49,219 bases of DNA from Verrucomicrobiota bacterium (GTDB taxonomy: Bacteria > Verrucomicrobiota > Lentisphaeria > Oligosphaerales > Oligosphaeraceae), in contig JAGVUR010000214.1 in the NCBI GenBank assembly GCA_019136135.1, forward strand, positions 1 through 49,219, written 5' to 3'. A program made the translations under genes and the position numbers. Every line of letters begins with the position of its first letter. The stretch's first letter is position 1. Positions 15,201-24,239 of this stretch are shown here, piece by piece. The notes under the pieces are model-generated. The model did not search any database. It had not been told where the DNA came from and saw only the letters and a program-made list of their open reading frames with translations.

Positions 15201-16498
15201 TAGATCTCCTTCTGAGCGTCTTCCGTGGACGTGATGGTATCGCCCTGGAGACAATTGATGAACGACGCGCCGATGTTGCCCTCGCGCAGCAACCTGACGC
15301 TCACGCCGTAAACCTGGGACAAGTCATAGCTCTTCTCACGCTCCGAAGCCGCCTTGCGATCAGCCTCGATTTCCCTCAAGACATCGCACAACTTCTTAAG
15401 CACATCAACCGTCACCTTCGTGTTGCGATCAAACAACTTCGTGGAAGACGACTTCATGCCGCTGGGCAATGAATCGCACTTGTCATACAAATCCTTGATC
15501 GTTACGTCCTTGCCGTCTTCAGTATGATGAACACGACTCACTTGGTAAAGGGCATTGCCAGTGCGCCAACGCTCCTTCTCCAACTTCAACTTCAAGGCAT
15601 CAGATGGCATCGACAACAACTTCTCAAGCTGCTCGACGTTCATTTCCTCGACAACCTGATCGACGCGGACAACACGCAACTTCTTGACGCCATTGGCCTT
15701 CAATTCGTCCAAGATCAAGTCGTTGCAAGCCTGCAACCCTTGGGTCAATACCTTGTTGCCAGCAATGACAACATCACTCGCCAAGTAGACTTTCGACGTG
15801 TCCTCGAGCTTTATCAACTCATTCAGAGTATACTCCTCCAAATAGTACACGGCATCGAGCATATCCTCGTTGTTGTCGTAGCCAAAGGCACGCAAAAACG
15901 TGCTGATCACAAACTTGCGGCGACGACGCTTGCGGTCCAGATAGATCAAGATCTTGTCGTTCTGGTCAAATTGAACTTCAAGCCAAGCACCATGGTCTGC
16001 AATGATCTTGTAGGAACTCAACAACTTGCCGCTGGCGTGCTTCGAACGCTCGAAACTCACGCCTGGCGACTTGTGCAACTGGCTCACAATCACGCGCTCC
16101 GCGCCGTTGATCACAAACGAACCGCGATCCGTCATCAGCGGAACATCGCCCATGTAAATCTTCTCTGAGGTCACGGTTCCCTTGCCGTTGGCAGGATGGA
16201 ACGTGAACTGGACATTCAAGGAAGCCTGGTACGTCAAGCCTTCCTTCAGGCATTGTACCAAATCCTTCTTCGGCTCGCCTATCTCGTAACTGTTGAATAC
16301 AAGGCAAGCCTTCCCCTCCGTCGAAGGTTGAGAAGGAAATATCTCCATAAACGCTTCTTGAAGTCCCTGGAACTTGCGCTCCTCAGGCGGAACATCTAAC
16401 TGTAGAAAATCTGAATACGACTTGGTCTGAATCTCTATCAAATCTGGTATTTCAAGAACTTCCTTGTCCAGACGTTCATAATTCCTGCGCTCTGACAT
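12248..16498 (-). CDS. rpoB: DNA-directed RNA polymerase subunit beta
   Basis: Second large catalytic subunit of RNA polymerase, 1416 residues (E. coli 1342). It keeps [38 protein letters not shown], the [11 protein letters not shown] block, and the C-terminal GRHGNKG and [23 protein letters not shown] clamp-contact blocks. In the rifampicin region the sequence reads [14 protein letters not shown]: the residue equivalent to E. coli His526 is Asn591 (AAC at 14726-14728), and Pro520 is Cys. The start [20 protein letters not shown] has an AGGCGGAG Shine-Dalgarno. Confidence 0.98.
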   Translation of the reverse strand: MSERRNYERLDKEVLEIPDLIEIQTKSYSDFLQLDVPPEERKFQGLQEAFMEIFPSQPSTEGKACLVFNSYEIGEPKKDLVQCLKEGLTYQASLNVQFTFHPANGKGTVTSEKIYMGDVPLMTDRGSFVINGAERVIVSQLHKSPGVSFERSKHASGKLLSSYKIIADHGAWLEVQFDQNDKILIYLDRKRRRRKFVISTFLRAFGYDNNEDMLDAVYYLEEYTLNELIKLEDTSKVYLASDVVIAGNKVLTQGLQACNDLILDELKANGVKKLRVVRVDQVVEEMNVEQLEKLLSMPSDALKLKLEKERWRTGNALYQVSRVHHTEDGKDVTIKDLYDKCDSLPSGMKSSSTKLFDRNTKVTVDVLKKLCDVLREIEADRKAASEREKSYDLSQVYGVSVRLLREGNIGASFINCLQGDTITSTEDAQKEIYRRMRPTDPPTAANAKQLFRRMFEDPHRYNLGLVGRFKMNQRLQLNWGSRVGVLTKEDIARSTSLLMQLHSGQGRGDDIDHLSRRRIRTVGELLTKQCMVGLTRTHSLMKEKLNSGNDDMTIAKLVNTKALSGVIRDFFGRNQLSQFMDQTNCLAELTNKRRLSALGPGGLTRERAGFEVRDVHSSHYGRICPIETPEGPNIGLISSLALYGKINEYGFIESPYRRVVDHKVTDVVDYLTADEEEAFVIAQANAPYDEEGQFKNENVLCRLGGDFGEKKREEVQYIDVSPKQMISAAAGLIPFLEHDDANRALMGSNMQRQAVPLLRAERPLVGTGLEEVIARDSRATVNAREKGIVFSSDATRIVVTRDGKSPQETDYPESVQEYNLYKFLRTNASTLFNQRPIVKRGDKVKKGQAIADGASTDNGELALGRNVLVAFMPWHGYNFEDAIIISERLVAEDVYTSIHMSMEDIQARDTKLGAEEITRDIPNESEERLRNLDTEGVIRIGAEVGPNDILVGKITPKNEPDLAPEERLMKAIFGEKASDVKNSSLVVPGGCSGIVMDVIVERRADSSKPKVTKTDIKSRVRAVEEEYRAKQADLQSQLVDKLSAELLGKKLPFAITRLVAGEPENIIPADRKIIKSMLNRLAQSCEEYGYEGAGDSKSDDIKRVIDEIIKLFRGRLRDNDQCKKEALEKAQQNDPEEQGQVKAVKVYIASKRRISVGDKMAGRHGNKGIVAKIVPVEDMPFMADGTPIDIILNPLGVPSRMNIGQVFETHIGYAAKILGITVASPVFDGVPEEQIWKMLGQAKKKKVDEFGWTLKEDGTVVDSEGNDKTDYFVDTDGKTRLFDGMTGAPFAQRVTVGQIYMLKLDHLVANKIHARAVGPYSLVTQQPLGGKAQHGGQRFGEMEVWALEAYGAAYTLQEMLTVKSDDTKGRTRIYNSIMDGDNSLQAGTPESFNVLMKEMQSLCLDVRVESSKGKQA

Positions 16499-16879
16499 AT
16501 TCTCCGCCTTTTGATTTGGTTGGCTCCCTCACGGGAGACACGGCCTCGGTTAAAAGGACAAAATAGAACAATGATGCTGCGATGAGAACACCGAAAACAA
16601 ACATCGTCCAAAACTACGCAAAACCAATGCTACGACAAAACAAAAACCGGAGTCGGAACCAATTCACCAACTTCCGGAAACTTTATGCACTATCGTCGCC
16701 ATCCCTTCCCTAAAGCAATAGGCTCAATCAATCACATCAATGATGGTCTTCCCCAATACCACCAACACGGATAATTTCACCAAAAATCAACTCAATACAG
16801 AAACTCAAGCCCCTATGCCCCCCGCCAGACCACTCCTGGGAGAAATGACCTGGCGGGGAAACATGCAATGCCAAGTCGA
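16499..16879 (-). other. rplL-rpoB spacer (381 bp) with a hairpin at 16820-16858
   Basis: No gene is seen. Twenty-one bases after the rplL stop lies a perfect 9-bp stem CCCCGCCAG/CTGGCGGGG with an inner CTCC/GGAG pair and no T run. In E. coli the rplL-rpoB gap holds an attenuator and an RNase III site that lower rpoBC expression relative to L7/L12; this hairpin is in the same place, and a similar job is inferred. Confidence 0.6.
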
Positions 16880-17281
16880 TTATTTCACTTCGACCTTGGC
16901 ACCGGCCTCTTCCAACTTCTTCTTCAGTTCGTTGGCTTCGTCCTTGCCAATACCTTGCTTGATTGGCTTCGGAGCGGCTTCGACCAATTCCTTCGCTTCC
17001 TTCAGGCCAAGACCAGTGATCGCGCGCACTTCCTTGATCACGGCAATCTTGTTCGCGCCGGCTTCCGCCAGGACAACGTCAAACTCGGTCTTCTCTTCTT
17101 CCGCAGCAGCGGCAGGAGCAGCAGGACCGGCGGCGGCAACCGCCACAGGAGCGGCAGCGCTCACGCCAAGACGAGCTTCAAGAGCCTTGACGAGCTTGGA
17201 AACCTCAAGAACTGACAAACCTTCGATATAGGAGATGAACTCTTCCATCTTCGCATCAATTGCAACATTTTCTTCCGACAT
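16880..17281 (-). CDS. rplL: 50S ribosomal protein L7/L12
   Basis: The stalk protein that recruits translational GTPases. The 133 residues comprise an N-terminal dimerisation domain ([21 protein letters not shown]), an Ala/Pro/Val-rich hinge at about 43-62, and the C-terminal factor-binding domain with KTEFDVVL and [21 protein letters not shown]. Length is slightly above the usual 120-125 because of the hinge. It follows rplJ by 22 bases. Confidence 0.97.
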   Translation of the reverse strand: MSEENVAIDAKMEEFISYIEGLSVLEVSKLVKALEARLGVSAAAPVAVAAAGPAAPAAAAEEEKTEFDVVLAEAGANKIAVIKEVRAITGLGLKEAKELVEAAPKPIKQGIGKDEANELKKKLEEAGAKVEVK

Positions 17282-17303
17282 TGGTATTTCTCCACTTTTT
17301 TGC

Positions 17304-17831
17304 TTAAGCTACCTGCTCTTTCTTCTTGCAGTAAGCATCCAACACATAAACAATGCTCGCCAACTTGGCGTTGAGCACACGAACCAACTGGCTGCCAGGC
17401 GCTTGCAGTACACCCAGCAACTGAGCCAGCAAAACCTCGCGAGGTGGAAGATCGGACAAGGCCTCGACTTCCGAGGCAGAAATCAAATTGCCGTCCAACA
17501 CACCAAACTTGATTTTAACTTGCGTCTTTGACTTGGCAAACTCGCGAATCATTTTCGCCATCTGGACCGCGTCGCATTCGCCGCTGACCATTGCCGTGTC
17601 GTTCGTTAACGGCGCGGAAGCCAAATCATTCATACCCAGTTTTTCCGCAGCTTTCTTAACCAAGGTGTTCGGCACCACGTGGCACTCGGCCCCAATGGCC
17701 GTCAAATTGCCACGAAACTCATTGAAAACATTGGCCTTCAATCCCTGATAGCTGATGAAAACCGTAGGGCGGTTCTTCAGCTTCGAGGAAATGACCTCAA
17801 CCATTTGTTGTTTCTCAAATCTCATGGTCAC
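17304..17831 (-). CDS. rplJ: 50S ribosomal protein L10
   Basis: L10 anchors L7/L12 dimers at the stalk base. The 175-residue protein starts [22 protein letters not shown]; the [20 protein letters not shown] and NDTAMVSG regions match L10, and the C-terminal helix [11 protein letters not shown] would bind L12. Its start overlaps the rplA stop by 4 bases (ATGA), so there is no room for a separate L10 leader as found in E. coli and Bacillus. Confidence 0.95.
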   Translation of the reverse strand: MTMRFEKQQMVEVISSKLKNRPTVFISYQGLKANVFNEFRGNLTAIGAECHVVPNTLVKKAAEKLGMNDLASAPLTNDTAMVSGECDAVQMAKMIREFAKSKTQVKIKFGVLDGNLISASEVEALSDLPPREVLLAQLLGVLQAPGSQLVRVLNAKLASIVYVLDAYCKKKEQVA

Positions 17832-18523
17832 GCCTTTGCTGCGGCCTTGGCATCCAAACGAATGCCAGGACTCATTGTGCTACTCAACGTCCAAGACTGC
17901 AGATAGATGCCTTTCGCAGCCGCCGGACGGGCACGCAAAATCGTCTGGAGAACGGCATTCGCATTCTCAACCAACGCTTCTGCGGTGAACGACAACTTGC
18001 CAATCGGCACATTCACAACACCGGCACGATCACAACGATACTCAATACGACCAGCCTTCGCGTCGCGAACAGCAGCCGCAGTATCCTCTGTAACGGTACC
18101 AGTCTTTGGATTCGGCATCAGGCCGCGGGGACCCAATACCCTACCTAATGTCCGGACCTCCTTCATCGCCGATGGAGTCGCAATCAAAACGTCAAACTCC
18201 AACCAGCCGTCCTTAATTCGCTGAATCAGCTCCTCATAGCCGACTTCGTCTGCGCCAGCGTCCTTGGCACGCTGCGCGAAATCACCCTCGGCAACCACTA
18301 CGACCGTCTGCTTCTTGCCTGTGCCCTGAGGAAGCACCATGGCACCGCGGACAATCTGATCAGATTGGCGGGGGTCGATGCCAAGACGGAAGCTCAACTC
18401 AACCGTCTCGTCAAATTTGGTGGTAGGCATGGACTTCAACTTCTGAACCCCTTCCTCGATGGAATAGAATTCAGTCCGCTTGAAAACTTCTGCCCGGGAA
18501 CGATAAAGTTTACTTCTCTTCAT
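17828..18523 (-). CDS. rplA: 50S ribosomal protein L1
   Basis: L1 forms the mobile stalk at the E site and in enterobacteria represses its own operon. The 231 residues include [52 protein letters not shown] and [17 protein letters not shown], all diagnostic. The gene overlaps the end of rplK by 14 bases and the start of rplJ by 4, which implies tight translational coupling of L11, L1 and L10. Confidence 0.97.
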   Translation of the reverse strand: MKRSKLYRSRAEVFKRTEFYSIEEGVQKLKSMPTTKFDETVELSFRLGIDPRQSDQIVRGAMVLPQGTGKKQTVVVVAEGDFAQRAKDAGADEVGYEELIQRIKDGWLEFDVLIATPSAMKEVRTLGRVLGPRGLMPNPKTGTVTEDTAAAVRDAKAGRIEYRCDRAGVVNVPIGKLSFTAEALVENANAVLQTILRARPAAAKGIYLQSWTLSSTMSPGIRLDAKAAAKA

Positions 18524-18944
18524 CGACCACCTCGATTCCCATGCTGCGCGCCGTCCCAGCGATGATCTTCACGGCTGCCTCCAGGCTCCTTGCGTTCAAG
18601 TCCTTCTTCTTCGTCTCCGCAATCGATTCAAGATCCTTGCGGGTGACCTTCGCCACCACCTCGCGACCAGGCATCTTGGCGCCCGATGCAATGTTCGCGG
18701 CCTTCTTCAACAAGACAGCCGCTGGAGGCGATTTCGTGATGAACGTGAACGAACGATCCTGGTAAACCGTGATCACAACGGGTATGACTAATCCCGCTTG
18801 CGACTGGGTCGCCGCGTTGAACTGCTTGCAGAATTCCATGATGTTGACACCAGCCTGACCCAAGCTCGGTCCCACAGGAGGAGCTGGATTGGCGGCGCCA
18901 GCAGGGATCTGCAAACGCACTTCACCCACGACTTTCTTTGCCAT
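18510..18944 (-). CDS. rplK: 50S ribosomal protein L11
   Basis: L11 binds the GTPase-associated region of 23S rRNA and is needed for RelA activation and thiostrepton action. The ATG at 18942-18944 gives 144 residues beginning [16 protein letters not shown], with the proline-rich [20 protein letters not shown] and [21 protein letters not shown] lies just upstream. A 9-residue longer frame exists but lacks family similarity. Confidence 0.97.
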   Translation of the reverse strand: MAKKVVGEVRLQIPAGAANPAPPVGPSLGQAGVNIMEFCKQFNAATQSQAGLVIPVVITVYQDRSFTFITKSPPAAVLLKKAANIASGAKMPGREVVAKVTRKDLESIAETKKKDLNARSLEAAVKIIAGTARSMGIEVVDEEK

Positions 18945-19046
18945 ATTGACCTTCTTCCACTTGCACGACATCGGTACGAAATGGCAGGTTTTCTCCCGAA
19001 AATCGTGTCGCTTATTACTATTGTTTACTTAACCGCCGCAAAGCTG

Positions 19047-19619
19047 TTATGATTGTGGACGGTCGACCTGCCAATAATCCAATTCGCAAGGAGTCGCACG
19101 ACCGAAGATCGTGACGCTCAACTTCAAGCGCTTGCGCTCTTCGTCAATGTCCTCGATGACTCCTTCGCAATTCTCAAACGCGCCCTCCTTGATGATCACG
19201 TTGTCGCCAACCTTCCAAATCACCTCTGGACGTGGCGTGTCCTTCTCTTCCTCAACTTGCATCAACCCGGCGACCTCCTCATCGCTCAAGGCTATTGGAC
19301 GAACACCGCCCATGAAGTTGATCACACCCTTCGTCTCCTTCACAAACATCCAATTTTCCGCTATGATCTTGTCTTCGTCATCGTACAGCAACGATTTTAC
19401 AAAAACATAGCCGGGATAGGATTTCTGCTCGCGGATCACGGTCTTTCCATCTTTGCGCTCCATCACCTTGACGGTGGGAACCAAAACATCGAACAATCCT
19501 TTGTCAATCCCATCCGCCAAGTCACGGTCTCGCTGATTGAGCAGAGATTCCTTGACGCGACGCTCCTGGCCTGACATCACCTGGACCGTGTACCACCTAG
19601 ATTTGTCTTCTGATTCCAT
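19047..19619 (-). CDS. nusG: Transcription termination/antitermination factor NusG
   Basis: NusG binds the RNA polymerase clamp and links to Rho or ribosomal S10. The 190 residues have the NGN domain (RWYTVQVMSGQERRVKESL; SYPGYVFVKSLL) and a C-terminal KOW domain (VGDNVIIKEGAFENCEGVIEDID, FGRATPCELDYWQV). Length is normal. It lies between secE and rplK, the universal arrangement. Confidence 0.96.
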   Translation of the reverse strand: MESEDKSRWYTVQVMSGQERRVKESLLNQRDRDLADGIDKGLFDVLVPTVKVMERKDGKTVIREQKSYPGYVFVKSLLYDDEDKIIAENWMFVKETKGVINFMGGVRPIALSDEEVAGLMQVEEEKDTPRPEVIWKVGDNVIIKEGAFENCEGVIEDIDEERKRLKLSVTIFGRATPCELDYWQVDRPQS

Positions 19620-19659
19620 CGACTAACCTCCAATCAATACAGATACAACCGATGCAAAA

Positions 19660-19863
19660 TCAACCGGCCATACCCGTGATCAGGTTCACGGCAAGCAAAA
19701 ATACCTTGTCGGCAATAAAGACAAATAAACTCAACAAGATCAAGGACGAAACAACAACCATCGTGCTCCCGTACAACTCGTGACGATCTGGCCAAGAGCA
19801 CTTCTTAAGTTCCGTAACCGTCTCGTCGTAGAGCTTCTTGATTACGTTGATTGGATTTTTCAT
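19660..19863 (-). CDS. secE: Preprotein translocase subunit SecE
   Basis: SecE is the small clamp subunit of the SecYEG channel. The ATG at 19861-19863 gives 67 residues, MKNPINVIKKLYDETVTELKK, then the conserved CSWPDRHEL amphipathic segment and one membrane helix (STMVVVSSLILLSLFVFIADK). A TTG four codons earlier is in frame but lies closer to the tRNA and is less likely. The single-helix form is usual outside enterobacteria. Confidence 0.92.
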   Translation of the reverse strand: MKNPINVIKKLYDETVTELKKCSWPDRHELYGSTMVVVSSLILLSLFVFIADKVFLLAVNLITGMAG

Positions 19864-19881
19864 ACCATATCCCAAAAAAAA

Positions 19882-19957
19882 TGGCAGGTGAGACAGGGAT
19901 CGAACCTGCGACCTGCGGTTTTGGAGACCGCCGCTCTACCAATTGAGCTACTCACCT
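19882..19957 (-). tRNA. trnW: tRNA-Trp (anticodon CCA)
   Basis: A 76-nt gene with acceptor AGGTGAG/CTCACCT, discriminator G and an encoded CCA end. The anticodon loop CTCCAAA sits on a GCGGT/ACCGC stem and reads CCA. It lies between rpmG and secE, a very common place for tRNA-Trp, and is probably cut out of the operon transcript. Confidence 0.96.
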
Positions 19958-20014
19958 GCACGTATGCTGCCTTGTGTTATTCCCAACTCCCAGATGATCG
20001 CTCACCTTAAACCT

Positions 20015-20167
20015 TTAGCGGGTTTCCCTGTGAATGGTGCGTTTCTTCTCAAATGGGCAGAACTTCACCTTCTCAAGACGACCAGGCGTGTTGCGCTTGT
20101 TCTTGGTCGTCGTGTAATTGCGCCTCTTGCACTCGGTGCAGGCCAGGATGACTATTTCGCGTGGCAT
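20015..20167 (-). CDS. rpmG: 50S ribosomal protein L33
   Basis: Small basic protein of the 50S subunit near the E site. The ATG at 20165-20167 gives 50 residues, [18 protein letters not shown] to [10 protein letters not shown], with [28 protein letters not shown] 5-6 bases upstream fixes the start; a longer frame of 22 more residues is spurious. Cysteines form CTEC and a single C before PFE, the same three-cysteine layout as Bacillus RpmGA, so zinc binding would need a fourth ligand. Confidence 0.95.
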   Translation of the reverse strand: MPREIVILACTECKRRNYTTTKNKRNTPGRLEKVKFCPFEKKRTIHRETR

Positions 20168-20247
20168 CGTAATGCTCCTAAACTCCGCCGGCATCACGCA
20201 CCGCCACTGGTAGAATCGCGGTGCGTGCGCCAAATAAGGAGTGTCTA

Positions 20248-21453
20248 TTATGCTTCGATTTCAACAACGCGGCCAGCGCCAACCGTCTTGCCGCCTTCGC
20301 GGATAGCGAAACGCAAACCCTTTTCCATGGCGATCGGGCAAATCAGTTCGATGTTCATGGTGATGTGGTCGCCAGGCATGACCATCTGGACACCTTCGGG
20401 AAGGTTGCAGATGCCGGTCACGTCAGTCGTACGGAAGTAGAACTGAGGACGATAGCCGTTCTTGAACGTGGTGTGACGACCGCCTTCTTCCTTGGTCAGG
20501 ACGTAGACTTCGCCCGAGAACTTGGTGTGGGGAGTGATCGAGTTCGGAATCGCCAGGACCTGACCGCGTTCCACGTCTTCCTTCTTGATGCCGCGGAGCA
20601 AGCAGCCGACGTTGTCGCCAGCCTGGCCTTGATCCAACAGCTTGCGGAACATTTCAACGCCCGTAACGGTCGTCTTCTGAGTATCGCGAATGCCGATGAT
20701 CTGGACTTCCTGGCCAACCTTGATGATACCGCGCTCGACACGCCCCGTAACAACCGTACCACGACCTTCGATCGAGAACACGTCTTCGATCGGCATCAGG
20801 AAGGGCTGGTCAATAGGACGGGCAGGAGTCGGGATGTAGTTGTCAACAGCTTCCATCAGCTCGTTGATGCACTTGCATTCCTCGCAATCGGGTCCCTTGC
20901 CAGCGGCGAGGGCTTCGCCGGCCTTCAGGGCCGAACCCTTGATGATCGGAATGTCGTCGCCGGGGAACTCGTAGGAGCTCAGCAGCTCGCGGACTTCCAT
21001 CTCAACCAGCTCGAGCAACTCTTCGTCGTCAACTTGGTCAACTTTGTTGACGAAAACGACGATCGCAGGAACGCCAACCTGACGGGCAAGCAGGATGTGC
21101 TCGCGGGTCTGGGCCATGGGACCGTCCGTGGCGGCAACCAACAGAATGGCACCGTCCATCTGGGCAGCGCCCGTGATCATGTTCTTGACATAGTCGGCGT
21201 GCCCAGGGCAGTCGACGTGTGCGTAGTGGCGAGCCGCCGTCTGGTATTCAACGTGCGAGGTATTGATGGTGATACCGCGTTCCTTTTCTTCAGGAGCGTT
21301 GTCGATTTCATCATACTTCTTGATATCGCCGCCGAACCTTGCGGCCTGGCACATGGTGATGGCGGCAGTCAAGGTCGTCTTGCCATGGTCAACGTGACCG
21401 ATAGTGCCGATGTTAACGTGGGGCTTCGTGCGTTGGAAAGTTTCTTTTGCCAT
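20248..21453 (-). CDS. tuf: Elongation factor Tu
   Basis: EF-Tu delivers aminoacyl-tRNA to the ribosome. The 401 residues have G1 GHVDHGKT (19-26), switch I with KERGITI, G3 DCPGH (81-85), G4 NKVD (136-139), and G5 GSALK. After G5 lies a small insertion with a CxxCxC motif (C190, C193, C195) before the NYIPTP linker. Domains II and III are standard. It heads the secE-nusG-rpl-rpo segment, after tRNA-Thr, rather than following fusA. Confidence 0.97.
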   Translation of the reverse strand: MAKETFQRTKPHVNIGTIGHVDHGKTTLTAAITMCQAARFGGDIKKYDEIDNAPEEKERGITINTSHVEYQTAARHYAHVDCPGHADYVKNMITGAAQMDGAILLVAATDGPMAQTREHILLARQVGVPAIVVFVNKVDQVDDEELLELVEMEVRELLSSYEFPGDDIPIIKGSALKAGEALAAGKGPDCEECKCINELMEAVDNYIPTPARPIDQPFLMPIEDVFSIEGRGTVVTGRVERGIIKVGQEVQIIGIRDTQKTTVTGVEMFRKLLDQGQAGDNVGCLLRGIKKEDVERGQVLAIPNSITPHTKFSGEVYVLTKEEGGRHTTFKNGYRPQFYFRTTDVTGICNLPEGVQMVMPGDHITMNIELICPIAMEKGLRFAIREGGKTVGAGRVVEIEA

Positions 21454-21487
21454 TGTTCTTCTTCCTTCTCCGTTGCATTTAGAACAC

Positions 21488-21510
21488 CAGGATGCCTGCC
21501 AGGTATCCTG
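21488..21510 (-). other. Imperfect palindrome in the tuf leader
   Basis: Bases 21488-21510 read nearly the same on both strands (CAGGAT..CCTG..CAGG..ATCCTG). An RNA hairpin could form about 35 bases upstream of the tuf start codon, between tRNA-Thr and tuf. It may mark tRNA processing or act in tuf control; nothing more can be said. Confidence 0.45.
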
Positions 21511-21555
21511 AACTTGCTTTATCCTAATAATACATCAATTTGAAAATCTATGAAA

Positions 21556-21631
<76 letters not shown>

Positions 21632-21875
21632 ATCTTTGCCAGTCCAACGACTAACAAGAAAAATCAGATAATTAATTTACTTCGCTTTTCTTGCTTGTCA
21701 AACCAGTACAGTGATTTTTTTGAGATTTTTCACCGCGGGATCTTCGCAACAATTCCCGTTCCTACCAAATCCCGCGAAAAAAGAACTTTTTACTGTACAC
21801 CAGCTTTGGACTTCCGCAAGCTGCAAAGTGGATTTTTCCAAGCCTTCCCGGAAAAACCCACTTCTTCCCCTTCGC
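21632..21875 (-). other. rpsA-tRNA-Thr spacer with two hairpins
   Basis: No gene is seen. Downstream of rpsA, arms 21826-21839 and 21850-21863 pair over 14 bp with one mismatch (AAGTGG...CCACTT). Further on, arms 21734-21741 and 21769-21776 form CGCGGGAT/ATCCCGCG around a long loop. Neither is followed by a clean T run on the minus strand. They could end or stabilise the rpsA mRNA. Confidence 0.5.
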
Positions 21876-23603
21876 TTATGCTTCGGGAGCTTTCTCAGCG
21901 GCTTCCTCAGTAGCAGCTTCCTCGGCGGCTTCCTGACTTTCCGAGATCGCCTTGTCCAGCACAGTTCCGAAATCGCCAAGTTCATCACCGGGTTCGGCGC
22001 TGGTAACGGCACTCGCGTCGCTGTCAAGATCACGCAAGCTCAAGCCAATCCTGCGGTCTTCGGGATTGATGTTCTTCACACGAGCGTGGACAATATCGCC
22101 TTCTTTGACAACATCGCTCACGCGCGCGACATGGTCGTTGCTCAACTCTGAAATATGGATCAGGCCGTCAATGCCACCTTCCAGTTCGACGAATGCGCCG
22201 AAGGATGCCTTCTTGGTGACCTTGCCCTCAACGATGTCGCCAACCTTGTACTTGTTCTGGATGGCTTCCCATGGATCCTCGGTCAGCTTCTTCATGCTGA
22301 GGCTGATGCGCTGATTCACGGCATCGACTTCCAGAATAACGGCTTCGACTTCCATTCCCTTGTGGAGAATCTCGTTGGGGTTGTTGACCTTGCGGATCCA
22401 GCTCATGTCGGAGACGTGGATCATGCCGTCGATATCGTCCTTGATCTGGACGAATGCGCCATAGCCAGTCATGTTGCGGACAACGCCCTTGATCCTGGTT
22501 CCCGGAGGATAGTTTTCCTTGATGATCATCCAGGGGTTCTCCTGGCACTGCCGCAGTCCCAGGGAAATCTTCTTGTTTTCCTTGCTGACGTCCAGAACAA
22601 CTGCCTCGACCTCGTCGCCTTCCTTCACGATATCGGAAGCCTTGTTGACCTTCTTGGTCCAGGACATTTCCGAAACGTGAATCAAACCTTCGATTCCTTC
22701 TTCCAGTTCGACGAATGCGCCGTAGGGCATCACGTTCACAACGCGACCCTTCACGCGGCTGTCTTTCGGATACTTGACGTCAACGGTATCCCACGGATTG
22801 CCTTCAAGCTGCTTCAAACCCAACGAAACGCGCTGGCGAGCCTTGTCCACATCCAGGATCATCACTTCGATTTCCTGGTCCACCTGGACAACTTCGCTGG
22901 GGTGGCTGATCCGCTTCCAGCTCATGTCCGTGATGTGGAGAAGCCCATCCATGCCGTTCAGGTCGACGAATGCGCCGAACTCCGTGATGTTCTTGACCTT
23001 TCCTACGCGACGAGTGTTGGGAACCAACTCCTCCAACAACGCGGCGCGCTGCTCGGCACGAGCGGCCTCAAGCAATTCGCGACGGCTCAAAACGATGTTG
23101 CGACGCTCGCCGTTGATCTTCAAAATCTTGAATTCGTCTTCCAGGCCAAGGAAATCGTCCAAGTTGCGAACCTGCCCCAAGTCAACCTGAGAACCAGGCA
23201 GGAATGCCTCGACGCCGACGTCGACGATCAATCCACCCTTCACGCGGTTCTTGATGGTACCCTTGATGACGTCGCCTTCATTGTAGTTCTGCACGATCGA
23301 ATCCCAGCTCTTCTGGATTTCGGCCTTGCGCAAGCTCACGGACGGGAAGTTTTCCTCGTCGTCCATCCGTTCAAGATAAACCTCAAGCTCGTCGCCAATC
23401 GAGATGGTTTCCCATCTCTCGCCAAGTTCTGCGCGGTTGATGAACGCTTCGGACTTGAAGCCGATGTCAAGCAGAACCCCGTTCTCGTTCTTTGCGGCAA
23501 TGTGACCTGTGACAAGCTTGTCTTCCTTGATCTCCGCTGCGGTGCTCTGGCTCAACAGATCATCCATCGAGGCCATGTTCTCTAAGTCGATGTGGTTGCT
23601 CAT
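21876..23603 (-). CDS. rpsA: 30S ribosomal protein S1
   Basis: S1 captures mRNA for the 30S subunit. The 575 residues contain six S1 (OB-fold) repeats, visible as successive G.V..I...GAFV.L..G..GL.H.S/T.MSW blocks from about residue 25 to 540; the first two are the diverged ribosome-binding type. A short acidic Glu/Ala-rich tail (EAAEEAATEEAAEKAPEA) ends the protein. The layout matches E. coli S1 (557 residues). It is the first gene on the minus strand of this block. Confidence 0.96.
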   Translation of the reverse strand: MSNHIDLENMASMDDLLSQSTAAEIKEDKLVTGHIAAKNENGVLLDIGFKSEAFINRAELGERWETISIGDELEVYLERMDDEENFPSVSLRKAEIQKSWDSIVQNYNEGDVIKGTIKNRVKGGLIVDVGVEAFLPGSQVDLGQVRNLDDFLGLEDEFKILKINGERRNIVLSRRELLEAARAEQRAALLEELVPNTRRVGKVKNITEFGAFVDLNGMDGLLHITDMSWKRISHPSEVVQVDQEIEVMILDVDKARQRVSLGLKQLEGNPWDTVDVKYPKDSRVKGRVVNVMPYGAFVELEEGIEGLIHVSEMSWTKKVNKASDIVKEGDEVEAVVLDVSKENKKISLGLRQCQENPWMIIKENYPPGTRIKGVVRNMTGYGAFVQIKDDIDGMIHVSDMSWIRKVNNPNEILHKGMEVEAVILEVDAVNQRISLSMKKLTEDPWEAIQNKYKVGDIVEGKVTKKASFGAFVELEGGIDGLIHISELSNDHVARVSDVVKEGDIVHARVKNINPEDRRIGLSLRDLDSDASAVTSAEPGDELGDFGTVLDKAISESQEAAEEAATEEAAEKAPEA

Positions 23604-23640
23604 TGTGTGGTTAGGTTGGTTGGGTTGGTTGCTACATCTC
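23604..23640 (-). promoter_or_regulatory. rpsA leader without Shine-Dalgarno, CCAACC repeats
   Basis: Immediately upstream of the rpsA ATG the mRNA would read through several AACC/CAACC units (AACCAACC, AACCAACC, TAACCACACA) with no purine-rich Shine-Dalgarno sequence. This unstructured C/A-rich leader resembles S1-dependent enhancer-type initiation regions, consistent with S1 controlling its own synthesis. Confidence 0.5.
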
Positions 23641-23866
23641 TAAAAACTTCGCTCGGGCGCATTACCTTAAATATATGCAAGATAATAGCGCGAAGAATAA
23701 AATATATCCCACAAAAGCTCACTGTCAATCTACAAACCCGAAAAAATTTTCCTTTGTAACTGGAAAATGTAAACGCACGCTTTTTGTGCCCTTAATTCTG
23801 CAAACAGGCCGATGTGCCTTTTCTTGTGCAACCGCCCTCCGCATTTTGGCGGACTGTGTATTCAGG

Positions 23867-23896
23867 GGGCATGTCACATGCATTTTGAGTACGAAA
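23867..23896 (-). repeat. Dispersed 30-bp motif, copy B
   Basis: Reverse complement of copy A at 206-235, with one mismatch in 30. It lies about 260 bases upstream of the rpsA start codon, in a stretch with no gene. Confidence 0.75.
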
Positions 23897-23932
23897 TCGT
23901 TGGTTTTTTCGACTTCCTTTTGCGTTGATTTT

Positions 23933-23986
23933 AGGAGTTGTTCAAAAATTAAGGCAACAGTTCCGGAATTGTTTTGAGCTGATTTT
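23933..23986. repeat. Palindromic dispersed element, copy 1
   Basis: Shares 38 identical consecutive bases with copy 2 (43210-43263), from GTTCAAAA to TTTTGA, including the central CAGTTCCGGAATTG. The outer arms are less perfect than in copy 2 (AGGAGTTGTTCAAAA against TTTTGAGCTGATT). Confidence 0.85.
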
Positions 23987-24038
23987 CCCCTGCCCTGGAA
24001 AGAGCGTATGCGCATACGCGACTGGCAGGACAGGGGAA
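23985..24038. repeat. Compound inverted repeat upstream of the glycyl radical enzyme
   Basis: Outer arms 23985-23997 (TTCCCCTGCCCTG) and 24026-24038 (CAGGACAGGGGAA) pair with one mismatch. Between them is a perfect 16-bp palindrome GCGTATGCGCATACGC at 24004-24019. The structure abuts palindromic element copy 1. It could be a cruciform, a protein-binding site or an RNA stem. The surrounding gap 23604-24239 has no gene; besides this and the repeats listed I see nothing else firm in it. Confidence 0.75.
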
Positions 24039-24239
24039 AGGCGGCCAAAAGAAACTGGAAATGGTAACTTAATTTTTTAACGGCTCCTTATGGAAGTATA
24101 TCCTCCATCCAGCTTGAATTCATGATAAAAACATGCACTTTATTTGGAAGAACGAGCATGAGGTTTCCAGCCTGTTCCCGAGAGGACTTCAGGGCGTTTG
24201 TTTTTGTCTATGGCGTTGAGAAAAGGCATGGGTGGTTTG

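Noticed and set aside
19873..19875. TTG as the start of secE
   Set aside because: The ATG at 19861 gives the usual SecE start and leaves more distance to tRNA-Trp.
20015..20167. Lost fourth cysteine in L33 as a defect
   Set aside because: Bacillus RpmGA has the same CPxD-type second half, so this is a normal variant.
24198..24239. TTG 24198 as the start of the glycyl radical enzyme
   Set aside because: The extra residues show no family similarity and there is no good ribosome binding site; the start remains uncertain but the ATG at 24240 is preferred.
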